From assembly GCA_963830495.1 (NCBI GenBank), contig CAWHMS010000002.1, positions 620,001 through 684,000 of the forward strand: 64,000 nucleotides of DNA. The letters are read 5' to 3'. Of the stretch, positions 15,688 to 24,351 are shown piece after piece; the stretch's first letter is position 1; each line of letters opens with the position of its first letter. This DNA is from CAWHMS01 sp963830495. GTDB taxonomy: Bacteria; Actinomycetota; Actinomycetes; Propionibacteriales; Nocardioidaceae. Under the pieces are notes generated by a model. That model did not search any database, was not told the DNA's origin, and saw only the letters and a list, made by a program, of their open reading frames with translations. The translations under genes and the position numbers were made by a program.

Positions 15688-16619
15688 TGACCTGGGCCAG
15701 TCCGCTGCTCCAGACGCCTGGAGCCGTCCAGGGCGAAGGCGCCGATGCCGGTGTGGCCGCCCACTACGGCGACCCCTACCGCGAGCAGAAGGGCTTGCTT
15801 GCCGGCGACGGCTACGTCGACCTGTCCCACCGAGGCGCCATCCGCGTCTCCGGACCGGACCGACTGCCGTGGCTGCACTCACTCACGAGCCAACATCTTC
15901 TCGACCTGCCGCCACGTCAGCAGGTGACCACGCTGGTGCTGTCGCCCCGTGGGCACGTCGAGCACGCGATGACGGGTTCCGACGACGGGGAGGCGTTCCT
16001 GGCCCACGTCGAGCCCGGCGCGGCTCCGAGCCTGGTGGCGTGGTTGGACTCGATGCGCTTCATGATGCGGGTCGAGGTCGAGGACGTCACTGCTGACTGG
16101 GCCGCTCTCGCCAGGTCGGCCACCGAGGTGGCGCTGGTACGACGTACCGACTTGTCCCGCGAGGCGGCCGGTGGGCAGCCCTGCGGAGTGTGGGCATTCG
16201 AGGCGCTCCGCATCGCGCGGGGCGAGGCGCGGATGGCAATCGACACCGACCAGCGCACCATCCCCAACGAGGTCGGCTGGATCGGGCCCGCAGTCCACCT
16301 CGACAAGGGGTGTTATCGCGGTCAAGAGACCGTGGCGCGCGTGCACACCCTCGGCCGCCCGCCGCGCCGACTCACCTTGCTGCATCTCGACGGCTCGGTC
16401 GACACGCTGCCGACGCCAGGCGACCCGCTGATGCTCGAGGGTCGACCGGTGGGCTTCATCGGCTCGTCGGCGCGACACTACGAGCTCGGACCGATCGGCC
16501 TCGGGCTGGTCAAGCGCAACGTGCCGACCGAGGCGTCGCTCCTCGCCGGCGGGGTGGCAGCGGCGCAGGAGGTCCTGGTCGATCCCGAGATCGGCCTGCA
16601 CGTCCGCCCCCGCCTCTGA
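15684..16619 (+). CDS. ygfZ: Folate-binding YgfZ/GcvT-like protein
   Basis: 311 residues with the conserved KGCYRGQETVARVHTLG motif that defines YgfZ/IBA57 proteins, which use tetrahydrofolate to help assemble or repair Fe-S clusters. The N-terminal GcvT-like barrel is evident (GYVDLSHRGAIRVSGPDRL). Start ATG 15684 overlaps the Fur stop, suggesting translational coupling. Pairing with a metal regulator fits an iron/redox role, which is inference. Confidence 0.9.
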   Translation: MMTWASPLLQTPGAVQGEGADAGVAAHYGDPYREQKGLLAGDGYVDLSHRGAIRVSGPDRLPWLHSLTSQHLLDLPPRQQVTTLVLSPRGHVEHAMTGSDDGEAFLAHVEPGAAPSLVAWLDSMRFMMRVEVEDVTADWAALARSATEVALVRRTDLSREAAGGQPCGVWAFEALRIARGEARMAIDTDQRTIPNEVGWIGPAVHLDKGCYRGQETVARVHTLGRPPRRLTLLHLDGSVDTLPTPGDPLMLEGRPVGFIGSSARHYELGPIGLGLVKRNVPTEASLLAGGVAAAQEVLVDPEIGLHVRPRL

Positions 16620-16763
16620 GCCGCGGAAGGACCGACGTACTCGGGGGTCATGGCCTCAGCCCGGTCGAGTCCTTGCGCGGGCGGCGCGGGGCGAAAATGC
16701 GGAGCAATCCGCCCCTGTGGTCGCGTCGAACCTCTCGTGACAGAAGATTCGAGAGGAGCACCC

Positions 16764-17558
16764 ATGAGATCCCCCCGCACCGTCGGGGTCGCTGCTATCG
16801 CGCTCGTTCCGATGGCATTCGCGGCTCCGGCCCTCGCCCACGACGGGCACCAGTCGACTGAGAAGACGGTCAACTTCACCCTCAACGAGATGAACGACAG
16901 CGGATCGACCGCCGAGGCGACGCTGACCGCACTCGATAACGGGAGTCTGCACGTCCAGATCGAGGGAAGCGGCTTCACCGCCAACGCTCCGCACGCGCAG
17001 CACATCCACGGCGTCCCGGACGGTCACGAGTTCTTCTGCCCACCGGCTTCGGCGGATGCCAACGGTGATGGCCAGGTGTCCACCGAGGAGGGCCTGCCGC
17101 AGTACGGCGATGTCTTCATCTCGCTGACCACGAAGGGCGACACTTCCAAGGACAGCGGCCTCGCCGTGGAGCGGATGCCGATCGCCAACGGCGACGGCGA
17201 CCTGAGCTACGACCGGGTCATCCCGGCAGAGGACGTACTCGCGGGAACCATCGAGAACCTCGAGCACCTGCACGTCGTGCAGCACGGCCTGGACGCCAAC
17301 GGCAACGGCAAGTACGACCTCAAGGCACTCGGTATGTCGGTCTTCGCGAAGTCGCTGGGAGTCGAGGGCATCCCGGAGGAGGCCACCAACCCGGCCACCT
17401 GCGGTGAGGTGACCCCGACCGGCGGCGTCGAGACGGGCTCCGGCCCGACGTCCGACGGCTCGGACACTGCTTCGTTCGTCGCCCTCGGTGGGCTGGCGTT
17501 CATCGGTGCGGCCGGCAGCCTGGTGCTGCGTCGGCGTCTCGCCACCGGGAGGTCCTGA
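16764..17558 (+). CDS. Secreted CHRD-domain-like surface protein
   Basis: 264 residues. A signal peptide occupies 1-25 (cut after PALA, before HDGH). The mature part has a CHRD-like beta domain (THAPHAQHIHG-type motif seen as NAPHAQHIHGV), an Asp/Asn-rich segment DANGDGQVS, and a C-terminal membrane anchor near 240-258 followed by RRRLATGRS. The tail resembles a cell-wall sorting signal but no LPXTG is visible; TPTGGVETG lies about 25 residues before the anchor. ATG 16764 has GAGAGGAG upstream. A class F sortase gene follows after three bases. Confidence 0.78.
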   Translation: MRSPRTVGVAAIALVPMAFAAPALAHDGHQSTEKTVNFTLNEMNDSGSTAEATLTALDNGSLHVQIEGSGFTANAPHAQHIHGVPDGHEFFCPPASADANGDGQVSTEEGLPQYGDVFISLTTKGDTSKDSGLAVERMPIANGDGDLSYDRVIPAEDVLAGTIENLEHLHVVQHGLDANGNGKYDLKALGMSVFAKSLGVEGIPEEATNPATCGEVTPTGGVETGSGPTSDGSDTASFVALGGLAFIGAAGSLVLRRRLATGRS

Positions 17559-17561
17559 CCG

Positions 17562-18302
17562 GTGATGTCAGGACACCAACCCCGCCATGTCAGGCGGCAG
17601 CGCCTGCATGGGGCGATCACGGCGACCGCGGTCGTCCTGGGCATCGCTGGAGTGGTGGCATGGGGCCTCGCGGCCGATACCGGCGAGGTCTCACCCCCCA
17701 CCCCGCCGGCGCCCGAGAAGAACTCAGCCTCGTCCGAGCGTGACCCTGGTGATGCCGAGCCTTCGCGGCCGGACCCGGGCGATGGCGGGTCGGGCCGCGC
17801 GGATGGCGCGGGCGGCACGGAGCCAGCACAGCTTCGGGAGCTCGACTGGTCCGCTCCGGTCTCGGTGGCGATCCCGTCCCTGGAAGTCTCGTCGTCACTG
17901 GAGGAGCTGGGGCTCGATCCGACCGGCGCGATGACGACTCCGGCAGATCCGGACCGCGCAGGGTGGTTCACCCCCGGCCCGGCGCCGGGAGTCATCGGTG
18001 CGGCGGTGATCGCTGGACACGTGACGTGGGACAAGAAGCCCGCCGTCTTCTTCGACGTGGGAAGGATGGCGGCCGGCGACCGCATCCGGGTCGAGCGCAA
18101 GGACGGCGTCACCGCCATCTTCGAGGTCACCCGGGTCGGCCAGTTCGCCAAGGACAAATTCCCCACCCAGGCCGTCTACGGACAGACCGACCGGGCTGCG
18201 CTGCGGCTGATCACCTGCGGCGGAGAGTACGACGACGACGCCAACCGCTACACCGACAACGTGATCGTGTGGGCGGAGCTGGTGGCGTCGGTCAAGGCGT
18301 GA
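17562..18302 (+). CDS. Class F sortase
   Basis: 246 residues: membrane anchor at about 19-38, a Pro/Asp/Gly-rich linker (45-90), and a sortase barrel. Catalytic residues are visible: H153 in AGHVTWDKK, C219 in RLITCGGEYD and R229 in NRYTDNVIV. Class F sortases join LPXTG-type proteins to the cell wall or process them. The gene directly follows a surface protein with a C-terminal anchor, a likely partner, though that protein lacks a standard sorting motif. The start may be GTG 17562 or ATG 17565. Confidence 0.9.
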   Translation: MMSGHQPRHVRRQRLHGAITATAVVLGIAGVVAWGLAADTGEVSPPTPPAPEKNSASSERDPGDAEPSRPDPGDGGSGRADGAGGTEPAQLRELDWSAPVSVAIPSLEVSSSLEELGLDPTGAMTTPADPDRAGWFTPGPAPGVIGAAVIAGHVTWDKKPAVFFDVGRMAAGDRIRVERKDGVTAIFEVTRVGQFAKDKFPTQAVYGQTDRAALRLITCGGEYDDDANRYTDNVIVWAELVASVKA

Positions 18303-18442
18303 CACCCGCTCGCATCGAGCGGGGGGAAGCGGGTGTCACCAACGTGGAGGGCTTCTCTCCCTCCCCGCCCTCCACGTGCACCGCGAATTGCGGGAAGTTG
18401 TGCCGGCTCCCGGTCCTGGAGCGTGCCAGCTTCCCGCAATTC
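18300..18442. repeat. Array of three stem-loops between convergent genes
   Basis: Three inverted repeats follow each other: TGACACCCGCT/AGCGGGTGTCA (18300-18310/18328-18338), ACGTGGAGGG/CCCTCCACGT (18342-18351/18370-18379) and GAATTGCGGGAAG/CTTCCCGCAATTC (18387-18399/18430-18442). They fill the gap between the sortase (+) and cysN (-). They probably act as terminators in both directions. The first stem starts inside the sortase stop codon. Confidence 0.75.
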
Positions 18443-18498
18443 CGGGCGAAGGGGCCGCGCCGGTACGGCGACGGGCGACCTCGGTCACCTGTCAGTCG

Positions 18499-19794
18499 TC
18501 AGCTGGCGGTGTTGATCATCCCGGCACCGACGGTGACGCCGGTGGCCTCGTCGATGAGGATGAACGACCCCGTGGACCGGTTCTGGGAGTAGGGGTCGGC
18601 CAGCAGTGGCACGGTGGTGCGCAGCTGCACGCGGCCGATCTCGTTGAGGCCGAGCTGCTTGGTCTCCTGGTCGCGGTGCAGCGAGTTGACGTCGAGCCGG
18701 TATTGGATGTCCTTGACCATCGCGCGAGCCGCCCGCGTGGTGTGCTTGATCGCCAGCTTCTGGCGAGGCTGCATCGGCGTCGGCGACATCCAGCAGATCA
18801 TGGCGTCGATGTCCTGGCTCGGCTGTGGCGCGTTCTGCGGTCGGCAGATCATGTCGCCCCGTGACACGTCGAGATCGTCCTCGAGGCGGACCGTGACCGA
18901 CATCGGCGGGAACGCCTCGGCGATCTCCTGGTCGAACATGTCGATGCCCTGGATCTTCGAGGTGAGGCCCGAAGGCAGCACCAGCACCTCGTCGCCCGGC
19001 TTGAGCACGCCGCCGGCCACCCGGCCTGCGTATCCCCGGTAGTCGTGATAGTCGTCGGATTTCGGCCGTACGACGTACTGCACAGGCATCCGGGTGTCGA
19101 CCAGGTCGCGGTCGGAGGCCACGTGCACGTGCTCGAGGTGATGCAGCAGCGAGGGTCCGTCGTACCAGCTCATCGGCGTGGACCGCTCCACGACGTTGTC
19201 GCCCTTGAGCGCGGAGATGGGGATGATGGTCAGGTCGGGCACCGTGAGCTTGGTCGCGAAGGACTGGAACTCGGCCTGGATCTTCTCGAAGACCTCTTCG
19301 GAGTAGTCGACCAGGTCCATCTTGTTGACGGCCAGCACCAGGTGCGGGACGCGAAGCAGCGACAGGATCACGGCGTGCCGCCGGGACTGCTCGGTCAGGC
19401 CCTGTCGGGCATCGACGAGCACCAACCCCAGGTCTGCGGTCGAGGCTCCGGTGACCATGTTGCGGGTGTACTGCACGTGACCAGGCGTGTCGGCGATGAT
19501 GAACTTGCGCCGCGGGGTGGCGAAGTAGCGGTAAGCCACGTCGATCGTGATCCCCTGCTCACGCTCGGAGCGGAGTCCGTCGGTGAGCAGCGCCAGGTCG
19601 GTGTAGTCGTAGCCGCGCGACTGCGACGTACGCTCCACCGCCTCGAGCTGATCCTCGAAGATGGCTTTGGAGTCGAGCAGCAGCCGCCCGATCAGGGTGG
19701 ACTTGCCGTCGTCGACCGAGCCGGCCGTGGCGAACCGGAGCAGGTCCATCGACGGTAGTTCCGCAGCGGTGGCGCTCATCGAAGGTGCGGTCAT
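18499..19794 (-). CDS. cysN: Sulfate adenylyltransferase subunit 1 (GTPase)
   Basis: 431 residues, EF-Tu-like GTPase that powers ATP sulfurylase. G1 is ATAGSVDDGKSTLIGRLLLD, G3 DTPGHVQYTRNMVTGAS and G4 NKMDLVDY, followed by the beta-barrel domains. Unlike many actinobacterial versions there is no fused APS kinase domain; that activity is encoded separately at 21959. Start ATG 19794 overlaps the cysD stop (TGATG). Role: first step of sulfate assimilation with CysD. Confidence 0.96.
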   Translation of the reverse strand: MTAPSMSATAAELPSMDLLRFATAGSVDDGKSTLIGRLLLDSKAIFEDQLEAVERTSQSRGYDYTDLALLTDGLRSEREQGITIDVAYRYFATPRRKFIIADTPGHVQYTRNMVTGASTADLGLVLVDARQGLTEQSRRHAVILSLLRVPHLVLAVNKMDLVDYSEEVFEKIQAEFQSFATKLTVPDLTIIPISALKGDNVVERSTPMSWYDGPSLLHHLEHVHVASDRDLVDTRMPVQYVVRPKSDDYHDYRGYAGRVAGGVLKPGDEVLVLPSGLTSKIQGIDMFDQEIAEAFPPMSVTVRLEDDLDVSRGDMICRPQNAPQPSQDIDAMICWMSPTPMQPRQKLAIKHTTRAARAMVKDIQYRLDVNSLHRDQETKQLGLNEIGRVQLRTTVPLLADPYSQNRSTGSFILIDEATGVTVGAGMINTAS

Positions 19795-20705
19795 CAGAAG
19801 TAACCCTCCCGCTTGCGGTCCTCCATGGCGGCCTCACTGAAGCGGTCGTCGCCACGGGTCGCACCACGCTCGGTGACGCGCGCGACGGAGATCTCCTCGA
19901 TGATCTCCTCGATGGTGGACGCCGGTGACTCGACGCATCCGGTCAGCGTGAGGTCGCCGACAGTCCGGAAGCGCACCGTGCGCTCCTCGACTGTCTCGCC
20001 GGAGCGCAGCGGGTTGTGATCGCTCTCGCTGAGCAGCATGCCGTCGCGCCCGAAGACCCGGCGCTGGTGCGAGTAGTAGATCGAGGGGATCGCAATGCCC
20101 TCCTGGCCGATGTAGTGCCAGATGTCGAGCTCGGTCCAGTTGGACAGCGGGAAGATCCGCATGTGCTCGCCGGCGTGCAGGCGGCCGTTGTACAGGGACC
20201 AGAGCTCGGGCCGCTGGTTCTTCGGGTCCCACTGCCCGAACTCGTCACGGTGGGAGTAGACACGCTCCTTGGCGCGGGCCTTCTCCTCGTCGCGCCGGCC
20301 ACCACCGAAGGCGGCGGTGAAGCCCTCCTCCTCGATGGTGTGGAGCAGCGTGCCGATCTGGAGCCGATTGCGGCTGGTCTTGCCGTCGTCGACCACGACG
20401 CCGTTGGCGATGGCCTCCTCGACCGATGCGATGACGAGCCGCAGCCCCAATCGGTCCACCCACGCGTCCCGGGTGGCCAGCACCTCGGGGAAGTCGAATC
20501 CGGTGTCGACCTGCAGCACAGGGAAGGGGATCTTGGCCGGGTAGAAGGCCTTCTCCGCCAGCCGGAGCATCACGATGGAGTCCTTGCCGCCGGAGAACAT
20601 CAGCACCGGCTTCTCGAACTCTGCCGCGACCTCGCGGAAGATGTGGATCGACTCCGCCTCCAGCTCATCGAGCTGGCTCATGCGGTAGTCAGCGTGGACG
20701 GTCAT
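19794..20705 (-). CDS. cysD: Sulfate adenylyltransferase subunit 2
   Basis: 303 residues of the PAPS-reductase/PP-loop superfamily, with FSGGKDSIVMLRLAEKAF and the long FGGGRRDEEKARAKERVYS motif of CysD. It makes APS from ATP and sulfate together with CysN. I use ATG 20705 rather than the TTG one codon upstream; AGGAG lies ten bases before it. A 149-base gap separates it from the exporter gene upstream and could carry its own promoter. That gap shows no convincing leader peptide. Confidence 0.96.
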   Translation of the reverse strand: MTVHADYRMSQLDELEAESIHIFREVAAEFEKPVLMFSGGKDSIVMLRLAEKAFYPAKIPFPVLQVDTGFDFPEVLATRDAWVDRLGLRLVIASVEEAIANGVVVDDGKTSRNRLQIGTLLHTIEEEGFTAAFGGGRRDEEKARAKERVYSHRDEFGQWDPKNQRPELWSLYNGRLHAGEHMRIFPLSNWTELDIWHYIGQEGIAIPSIYYSHQRRVFGRDGMLLSESDHNPLRSGETVEERTVRFRTVGDLTLTGCVESPASTIEEIIEEISVARVTERGATRGDDRFSEAAMEDRKREGYF

Positions 20706-20854
20706 CAACTTCCAAGCTCCTCAGGACGTAATTCGCCGCTCATCCTAACCATGATGCACGGGCACTCCGGACAGCCGTGACGCCGCCGGAGGCGGGACGC
20801 AGCGCTGCCGGCGTGGCACACGTCACCCGCGAACCGGCGCCGAGACCACTGTCA

Positions 20855-21943
20855 TCACGTGGTCGGAGCCCGGTCGGGTGAGGGGTCCGCGTCGGCGGTG
20901 GTCTCGCCGTCGACCGGCTGACGCTCGATCTCCGCGACGGTCGGGGTGCCGAACATGGGCAACCCCTCGTGCCGGCGGAGCAGCCCCCAGACGAACGGCA
21001 TGCAGACGAGCAGCACCACTCCGATACCCGCGATGAGCAGCGGGTAGGTCTCGTCTTCGCCAGCGCCGAGCGGCCCCCACCCGGCCTTGTCGAGGAGCGC
21101 GACGCCGGACATGGTCAGCACCACGACGATCCCTCTCCGGATGTACGACGACGGCACCCGAGGTGCGATCTTCGCGCCGATGATCGTGCCGGGCAGCGAT
21201 CCCACGATCAACGGGATCGTCAGCCCCCAGTCCAGACCGTGGGCGATGATGTTGGCCACCGCCGCCGACAGCACCAGCGGCACGGCCTGTACCAGATCTG
21301 TGCCGACCAGCTTCACCGCCGAGAGCGTCGGGTAGAGCATCAGCAGGGCGATCATGATGACCGAGCCGCTCCCCACCGACGTAATGCCGACCAGTAGCCC
21401 GCCCAGCGCTCCGACGAGCATGGTCGGGATCGGCCGTACGGTGGGGGAGCCCGTCGTCTCGCGGGCGGTGCCGCGGGTACGTCGCCGCAGCTCGACGTAC
21501 AACCGCAGGGCGTACGTCGTCGCCGCGAACAGCAAGGCGAAGCCGATCGCCATCTTGAGGTAGTTGTCGAGGTCGGCCTCGGGCGCGACCTGTTTGAGGA
21601 CCAACGGACCGAGGAAGGCCATCGGCACCGACCCTACGATCAGCCAGGCCGCCAGTTGCAGGTTGGGCGAGCCCTCACGCCAGTGCACGACCGCGCCGCC
21701 GGACTTGTAGACGGCGGCAGCCGTCAGGTCGGCCGTCACGACCGTGGCGGCGTCACCCACGCCCAGGAAGATCAGGGCGGGAGTCATGAGCGCTCCACCA
21801 CCCATGCCGGTGATGCCCACGACGACGCCGACGACGAAGCCGGCGATGGCGATCTTGGCGAACTCGGCCGGGTCGGCGAAGATCCCGTCGGATGCAGCGA
21901 GCTGGGCGGTGTCGGACAGCGCGAGCGAGGCGGCCTCGAGCAT
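20855..21943 (-). CDS. TauE/SafE family sulfite/anion exporter
   Basis: 362 residues with about eight membrane segments in two repeats, including GFVVGVVVGITGMGGGALM and GGLLVGITSVGSGSVIMI, the family's paired glycine motifs. A 40-residue acidic tail follows the last segment. Members export sulfite, sulfoacetate or related anions. Lying 15 bases after the cysC-like gene and before cysDN, it belongs to a sulfur operon and may relieve excess sulfite or move sulfate; the direction of transport is not provable here. Confidence 0.87.
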   Translation of the reverse strand: MLEAASLALSDTAQLAASDGIFADPAEFAKIAIAGFVVGVVVGITGMGGGALMTPALIFLGVGDAATVVTADLTAAAVYKSGGAVVHWREGSPNLQLAAWLIVGSVPMAFLGPLVLKQVAPEADLDNYLKMAIGFALLFAATTYALRLYVELRRRTRGTARETTGSPTVRPIPTMLVGALGGLLVGITSVGSGSVIMIALLMLYPTLSAVKLVGTDLVQAVPLVLSAAVANIIAHGLDWGLTIPLIVGSLPGTIIGAKIAPRVPSSYIRRGIVVVLTMSGVALLDKAGWGPLGAGEDETYPLLIAGIGVVLLVCMPFVWGLLRRHEGLPMFGTPTVAEIERQPVDGETTADADPSPDRAPTT

Positions 21944-21958
21944 GCGACCTCCGGTCGT

Positions 21959-23269
21959 CTAGTGGTGGAGCCAGCCTTCGGCGACCAGGTGGGCCAGCAG
22001 TTCGTCGAGACATTCTGCAATATCTCGATCGGTCGTGTCGAGTTTGAAGGCCCCCACCGGCTCCTCGTACGGCGAGGATATCCCGGTGAAGTCCGCAATC
22101 TCGCCGCTTCTGGCTTTTGCGTAGAGCCCTTTGCGATCGCGCCGCTCACACTCCTCCAGCGGGGTGGCGACATGGACCAGCACGAAGCCGCCCCCTGCCC
22201 GCTCGACCATCTGCCGCACCGCCTGACGGGTGGATTCGAAGGGTGCGATGGGTGAGCAGATCGCCATGCCGCCGTGCCTGGCGATCTCCGCGGCCACGAA
22301 GCCGATCCGGCGGATGTTGGTCTCCCGGTCCTCACGGCTGAAACCCAGGCCCCTGGAGAGGTGGTGTCGCACGACGTCGCCGTCCAACGAGGAGATGGTG
22401 CGCTCTCCCTGCTCGAGGATGTGGTCGACGAGGGCTCGGGCGAGGGTCGACTTGCCGGAGCCGGAGAGACCGGTGAAGAAGATCACCGCACCCTGGCGAT
22501 CGCGAGGCGGCTTCGCCCGTTCGACGATGGCCTCGATCGGCGCCGGCATCCGGCCGGTGGCGACCGCCGGGAGCAGCAGGGTGCTGTCGGCGTACGCCGA
22601 GGAGACCGATGCCAGCAGCCAGGCGTTGGCGGAGGGCCATCCGGACCCCTCGCCGTACGGCCCGTGATCACCGTGGTCTGCCGTGGAGACGGCGACCACC
22701 ATCGCGTCCCGGCCGATCTGCTCCGCCGCCGCCAGACACACCCGCACCAGTGCAGGTCCGCCGACCTCCCGAGGCATGTCGTGCCCGACGCACGCAAGCA
22801 GCAGCGGCGTCAGTCCCTCGTCGTCGGCCGCCTGGCGGATCGTCGCGACGTCGTCGTCCGTGATCGGTCGGCGCACCGGGATGGCGAGCAGCTCGCTGGA
22901 GGCCCGGTGGTCGTGTAGGGCGGCCGGGGAGCGGTGCAGGCTCCGGAAGGCACCGAACTCGTTGTGCGCGGTGCGCGACACCGGTCCGACCAGGCCGATC
23001 CGACCCTCCGCGTCCGCGTAGCTCGCCTCGACGGTGAGCTGCGCCAGTGGGACTCCCTCGGGGTCCATCAAGTCGATGCAGCCTGCTGCCGTGGCGAGCT
23101 CAGCCGCCTGCCGGTCGACCAGGAGGGTGATCGCCGCGGCGTCGCCCGCCGTACGTGGATCGACGAACCCGTCCAGGGGCGGGTCGAAGCAGTCGTTGAC
23201 GAGCAGGTCGAGGTCGTCGAGCTCTCGCTGGCTCGGGGTCCACTCCGGTGGCGTCAGGCTCTCGGGCAC
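21959..23269 (-). CDS. cysC: Adenylylsulfate kinase with degenerate ATP-sulfurylase-like N-terminal domain
   Basis: 436 residues. The C-terminal part (about 260-436) is a full APS kinase: Walker A FTGLSGSGKSTLARAL, SLDGDVVRHHLSRGLGFSRE and the ISSPYEEP lid. The N-terminal 250 residues resemble the PUA-like and catalytic domains of Sat (LTPPEWTPSQRELDDLDLL, then VEASYADAEGRIGLVGPVSR), but I see no QxRNP or HxxH active-site motif. It likely phosphorylates APS to PAPS, while CysDN supplies sulfurylase activity. The N-domain may have become regulatory or structural. GTG start with CACAAT six bases upstream. Confidence 0.88.
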   Translation of the reverse strand: MPESLTPPEWTPSQRELDDLDLLVNDCFDPPLDGFVDPRTAGDAAAITLLVDRQAAELATAAGCIDLMDPEGVPLAQLTVEASYADAEGRIGLVGPVSRTAHNEFGAFRSLHRSPAALHDHRASSELLAIPVRRPITDDDVATIRQAADDEGLTPLLLACVGHDMPREVGGPALVRVCLAAAEQIGRDAMVVAVSTADHGDHGPYGEGSGWPSANAWLLASVSSAYADSTLLLPAVATGRMPAPIEAIVERAKPPRDRQGAVIFFTGLSGSGKSTLARALVDHILEQGERTISSLDGDVVRHHLSRGLGFSREDRETNIRRIGFVAAEIARHGGMAICSPIAPFESTRQAVRQMVERAGGGFVLVHVATPLEECERRDRKGLYAKARSGEIADFTGISSPYEEPVGAFKLDTTDRDIAECLDELLAHLVAEGWLHH

Positions 23270-23328
23270 CGTGCGATTGTGCCACCACCGCTCCGCGGCG
23301 CCCTGCGGGCCGGGGCGGCGGGCACGAG

Positions 23329-23334
23329 TAGGGT
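23329..23334 (+). promoter_or_regulatory. Possible -10 box of the asparaginase gene (leaderless)
   Basis: TAGGGT with eight bases to the GTG at 23343, slightly longer than the usual spacing here. Confidence 0.4.
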
Positions 23335-23342
23335 CTCGACCC

Positions 23343-24296
23343 GTGACCGGACCAGTCGTGCTGCTCGAGATCGTCCGCTCCGGTTTCGTGGAGGGGCATC
23401 ACCGCGGATCTGTGCTGGCCCTGGGCGCCGACGGCGAACCGGTGCTGTCTCTCGGCGACGTGGCCGGCCCGATCTTCCCGCGGTCCTGCAACAAGCCGCT
23501 GCAGGCGGTCGCGATGCTGCGGTCCGGGCTGCGCCTTTCCGGCGAGCTGCTGGCCCTGGCCGGGGCGAGCCACTCCGGTGAGCCCTTCCACATCGACGGC
23601 GTACGCCGGATCCTCACGGACGCCGGGCTGGACGAGTCGGCGCTGCAGACGCCGCCGGACTACCCGCTCGACGACGTCGCCATGCGGGATTACGTCCGCG
23701 CCGGGCACAGCCCCTCCCCGGTAGCCATGAACTGCTCGGGTAAGCATGCCGCCATGCTGGCCACCTGCGTGGTGAACGGCTGGCCGCTCGACACGTACCG
23801 CGAGCCCGAGCATCCGTTGCAGCAGCGCATCGCCGCGGTCTTCGCGGAGCTGACCGGCGAGGACGTCGCGGCGACAGGGGTCGACGGCTGTGGCGCCCCG
23901 TTGCTCGCCACCTCACTGACCGGATTGGCCAGGGCCTTCCGGACGCTCCAGCTCGCCGCGGCTGGATCGGCCGAACGCGCTGTTGTCGACGCCTTCAGCG
24001 CATACCCGGAGTTCGCCTCCGGCAGCAGACGTGACGAAGCGACGTTGCTGCGCGCGGTGCCCGGCGCGATCGCCAAGGCCGGCGCGGAAGCCTGCTATGC
24101 CCTGGCGTTGCCCGACGGTCGCGCTGTCGCGCTGAAAATCGACGACGGCCACCAGCGTGCGCGCCCGCCGGTGATGGCCGCGGTGCTGGGCCGGCTCGGG
24201 GTGGACGACCCGGCCGTGCTGGCCACCGGGGTGGCGCCGGTCCTGGGTGGCGGCCGCCCGGTGGGGGAGCTGCGCCCTACGGAGGAGACCCGCTAG
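23343..24296 (+). CDS. L-asparaginase II-like amidohydrolase
   Basis: 317 residues of the thermolabile asparaginase II family (PF06089 type). SCNKPLQAVAMLRSG, AGASHSGEPFH and MNCSGKHAAMLATC are the key blocks, the last including the nucleophile-like Ser/Lys. It should hydrolyse asparagine to aspartate and ammonia in the cytoplasm. The frame is open further upstream, but GTG 23343 fits the family N-terminus (VVLLEIVRSGFVEGHHRGS) and clears the divergent cysC start at 23269. Confidence 0.88.
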   Translation: MTGPVVLLEIVRSGFVEGHHRGSVLALGADGEPVLSLGDVAGPIFPRSCNKPLQAVAMLRSGLRLSGELLALAGASHSGEPFHIDGVRRILTDAGLDESALQTPPDYPLDDVAMRDYVRAGHSPSPVAMNCSGKHAAMLATCVVNGWPLDTYREPEHPLQQRIAAVFAELTGEDVAATGVDGCGAPLLATSLTGLARAFRTLQLAAAGSAERAVVDAFSAYPEFASGSRRDEATLLRAVPGAIAKAGAEACYALALPDGRAVALKIDDGHQRARPPVMAAVLGRLGVDDPAVLATGVAPVLGGGRPVGELRPTEETR

Positions 24297-24314
24297 CCAG
24301 CGCCTCTGCCTGAG

Positions 24315-24333
24315 TAAGGTAAGTCTTACCTAA
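24315..24333 (+). promoter_or_regulatory. IdeR/DtxR iron box
   Basis: TAAGGTAAGTCTTACCTAA, a near-perfect 19-bp palindrome, fits the IdeR/DtxR consensus TWAGGTWAGSCTWACCTWA at nearly every position. It lies 19 bases before the ATG of a degraded siderophore-binding protein gene, so iron-dependent repression has outlived its target. Confidence 0.82.
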
Positions 24334-24351
24334 CTTGAGCCGAGGATCCAC

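Noticed and set aside
20709..20854. Leader peptide upstream of cysD like that before cysA2
   Set aside because: Short frames exist on the minus strand, but none has the Arg-Arg, Val-Asp, Ala-Leu-Cys pattern or a well-placed -10 box.
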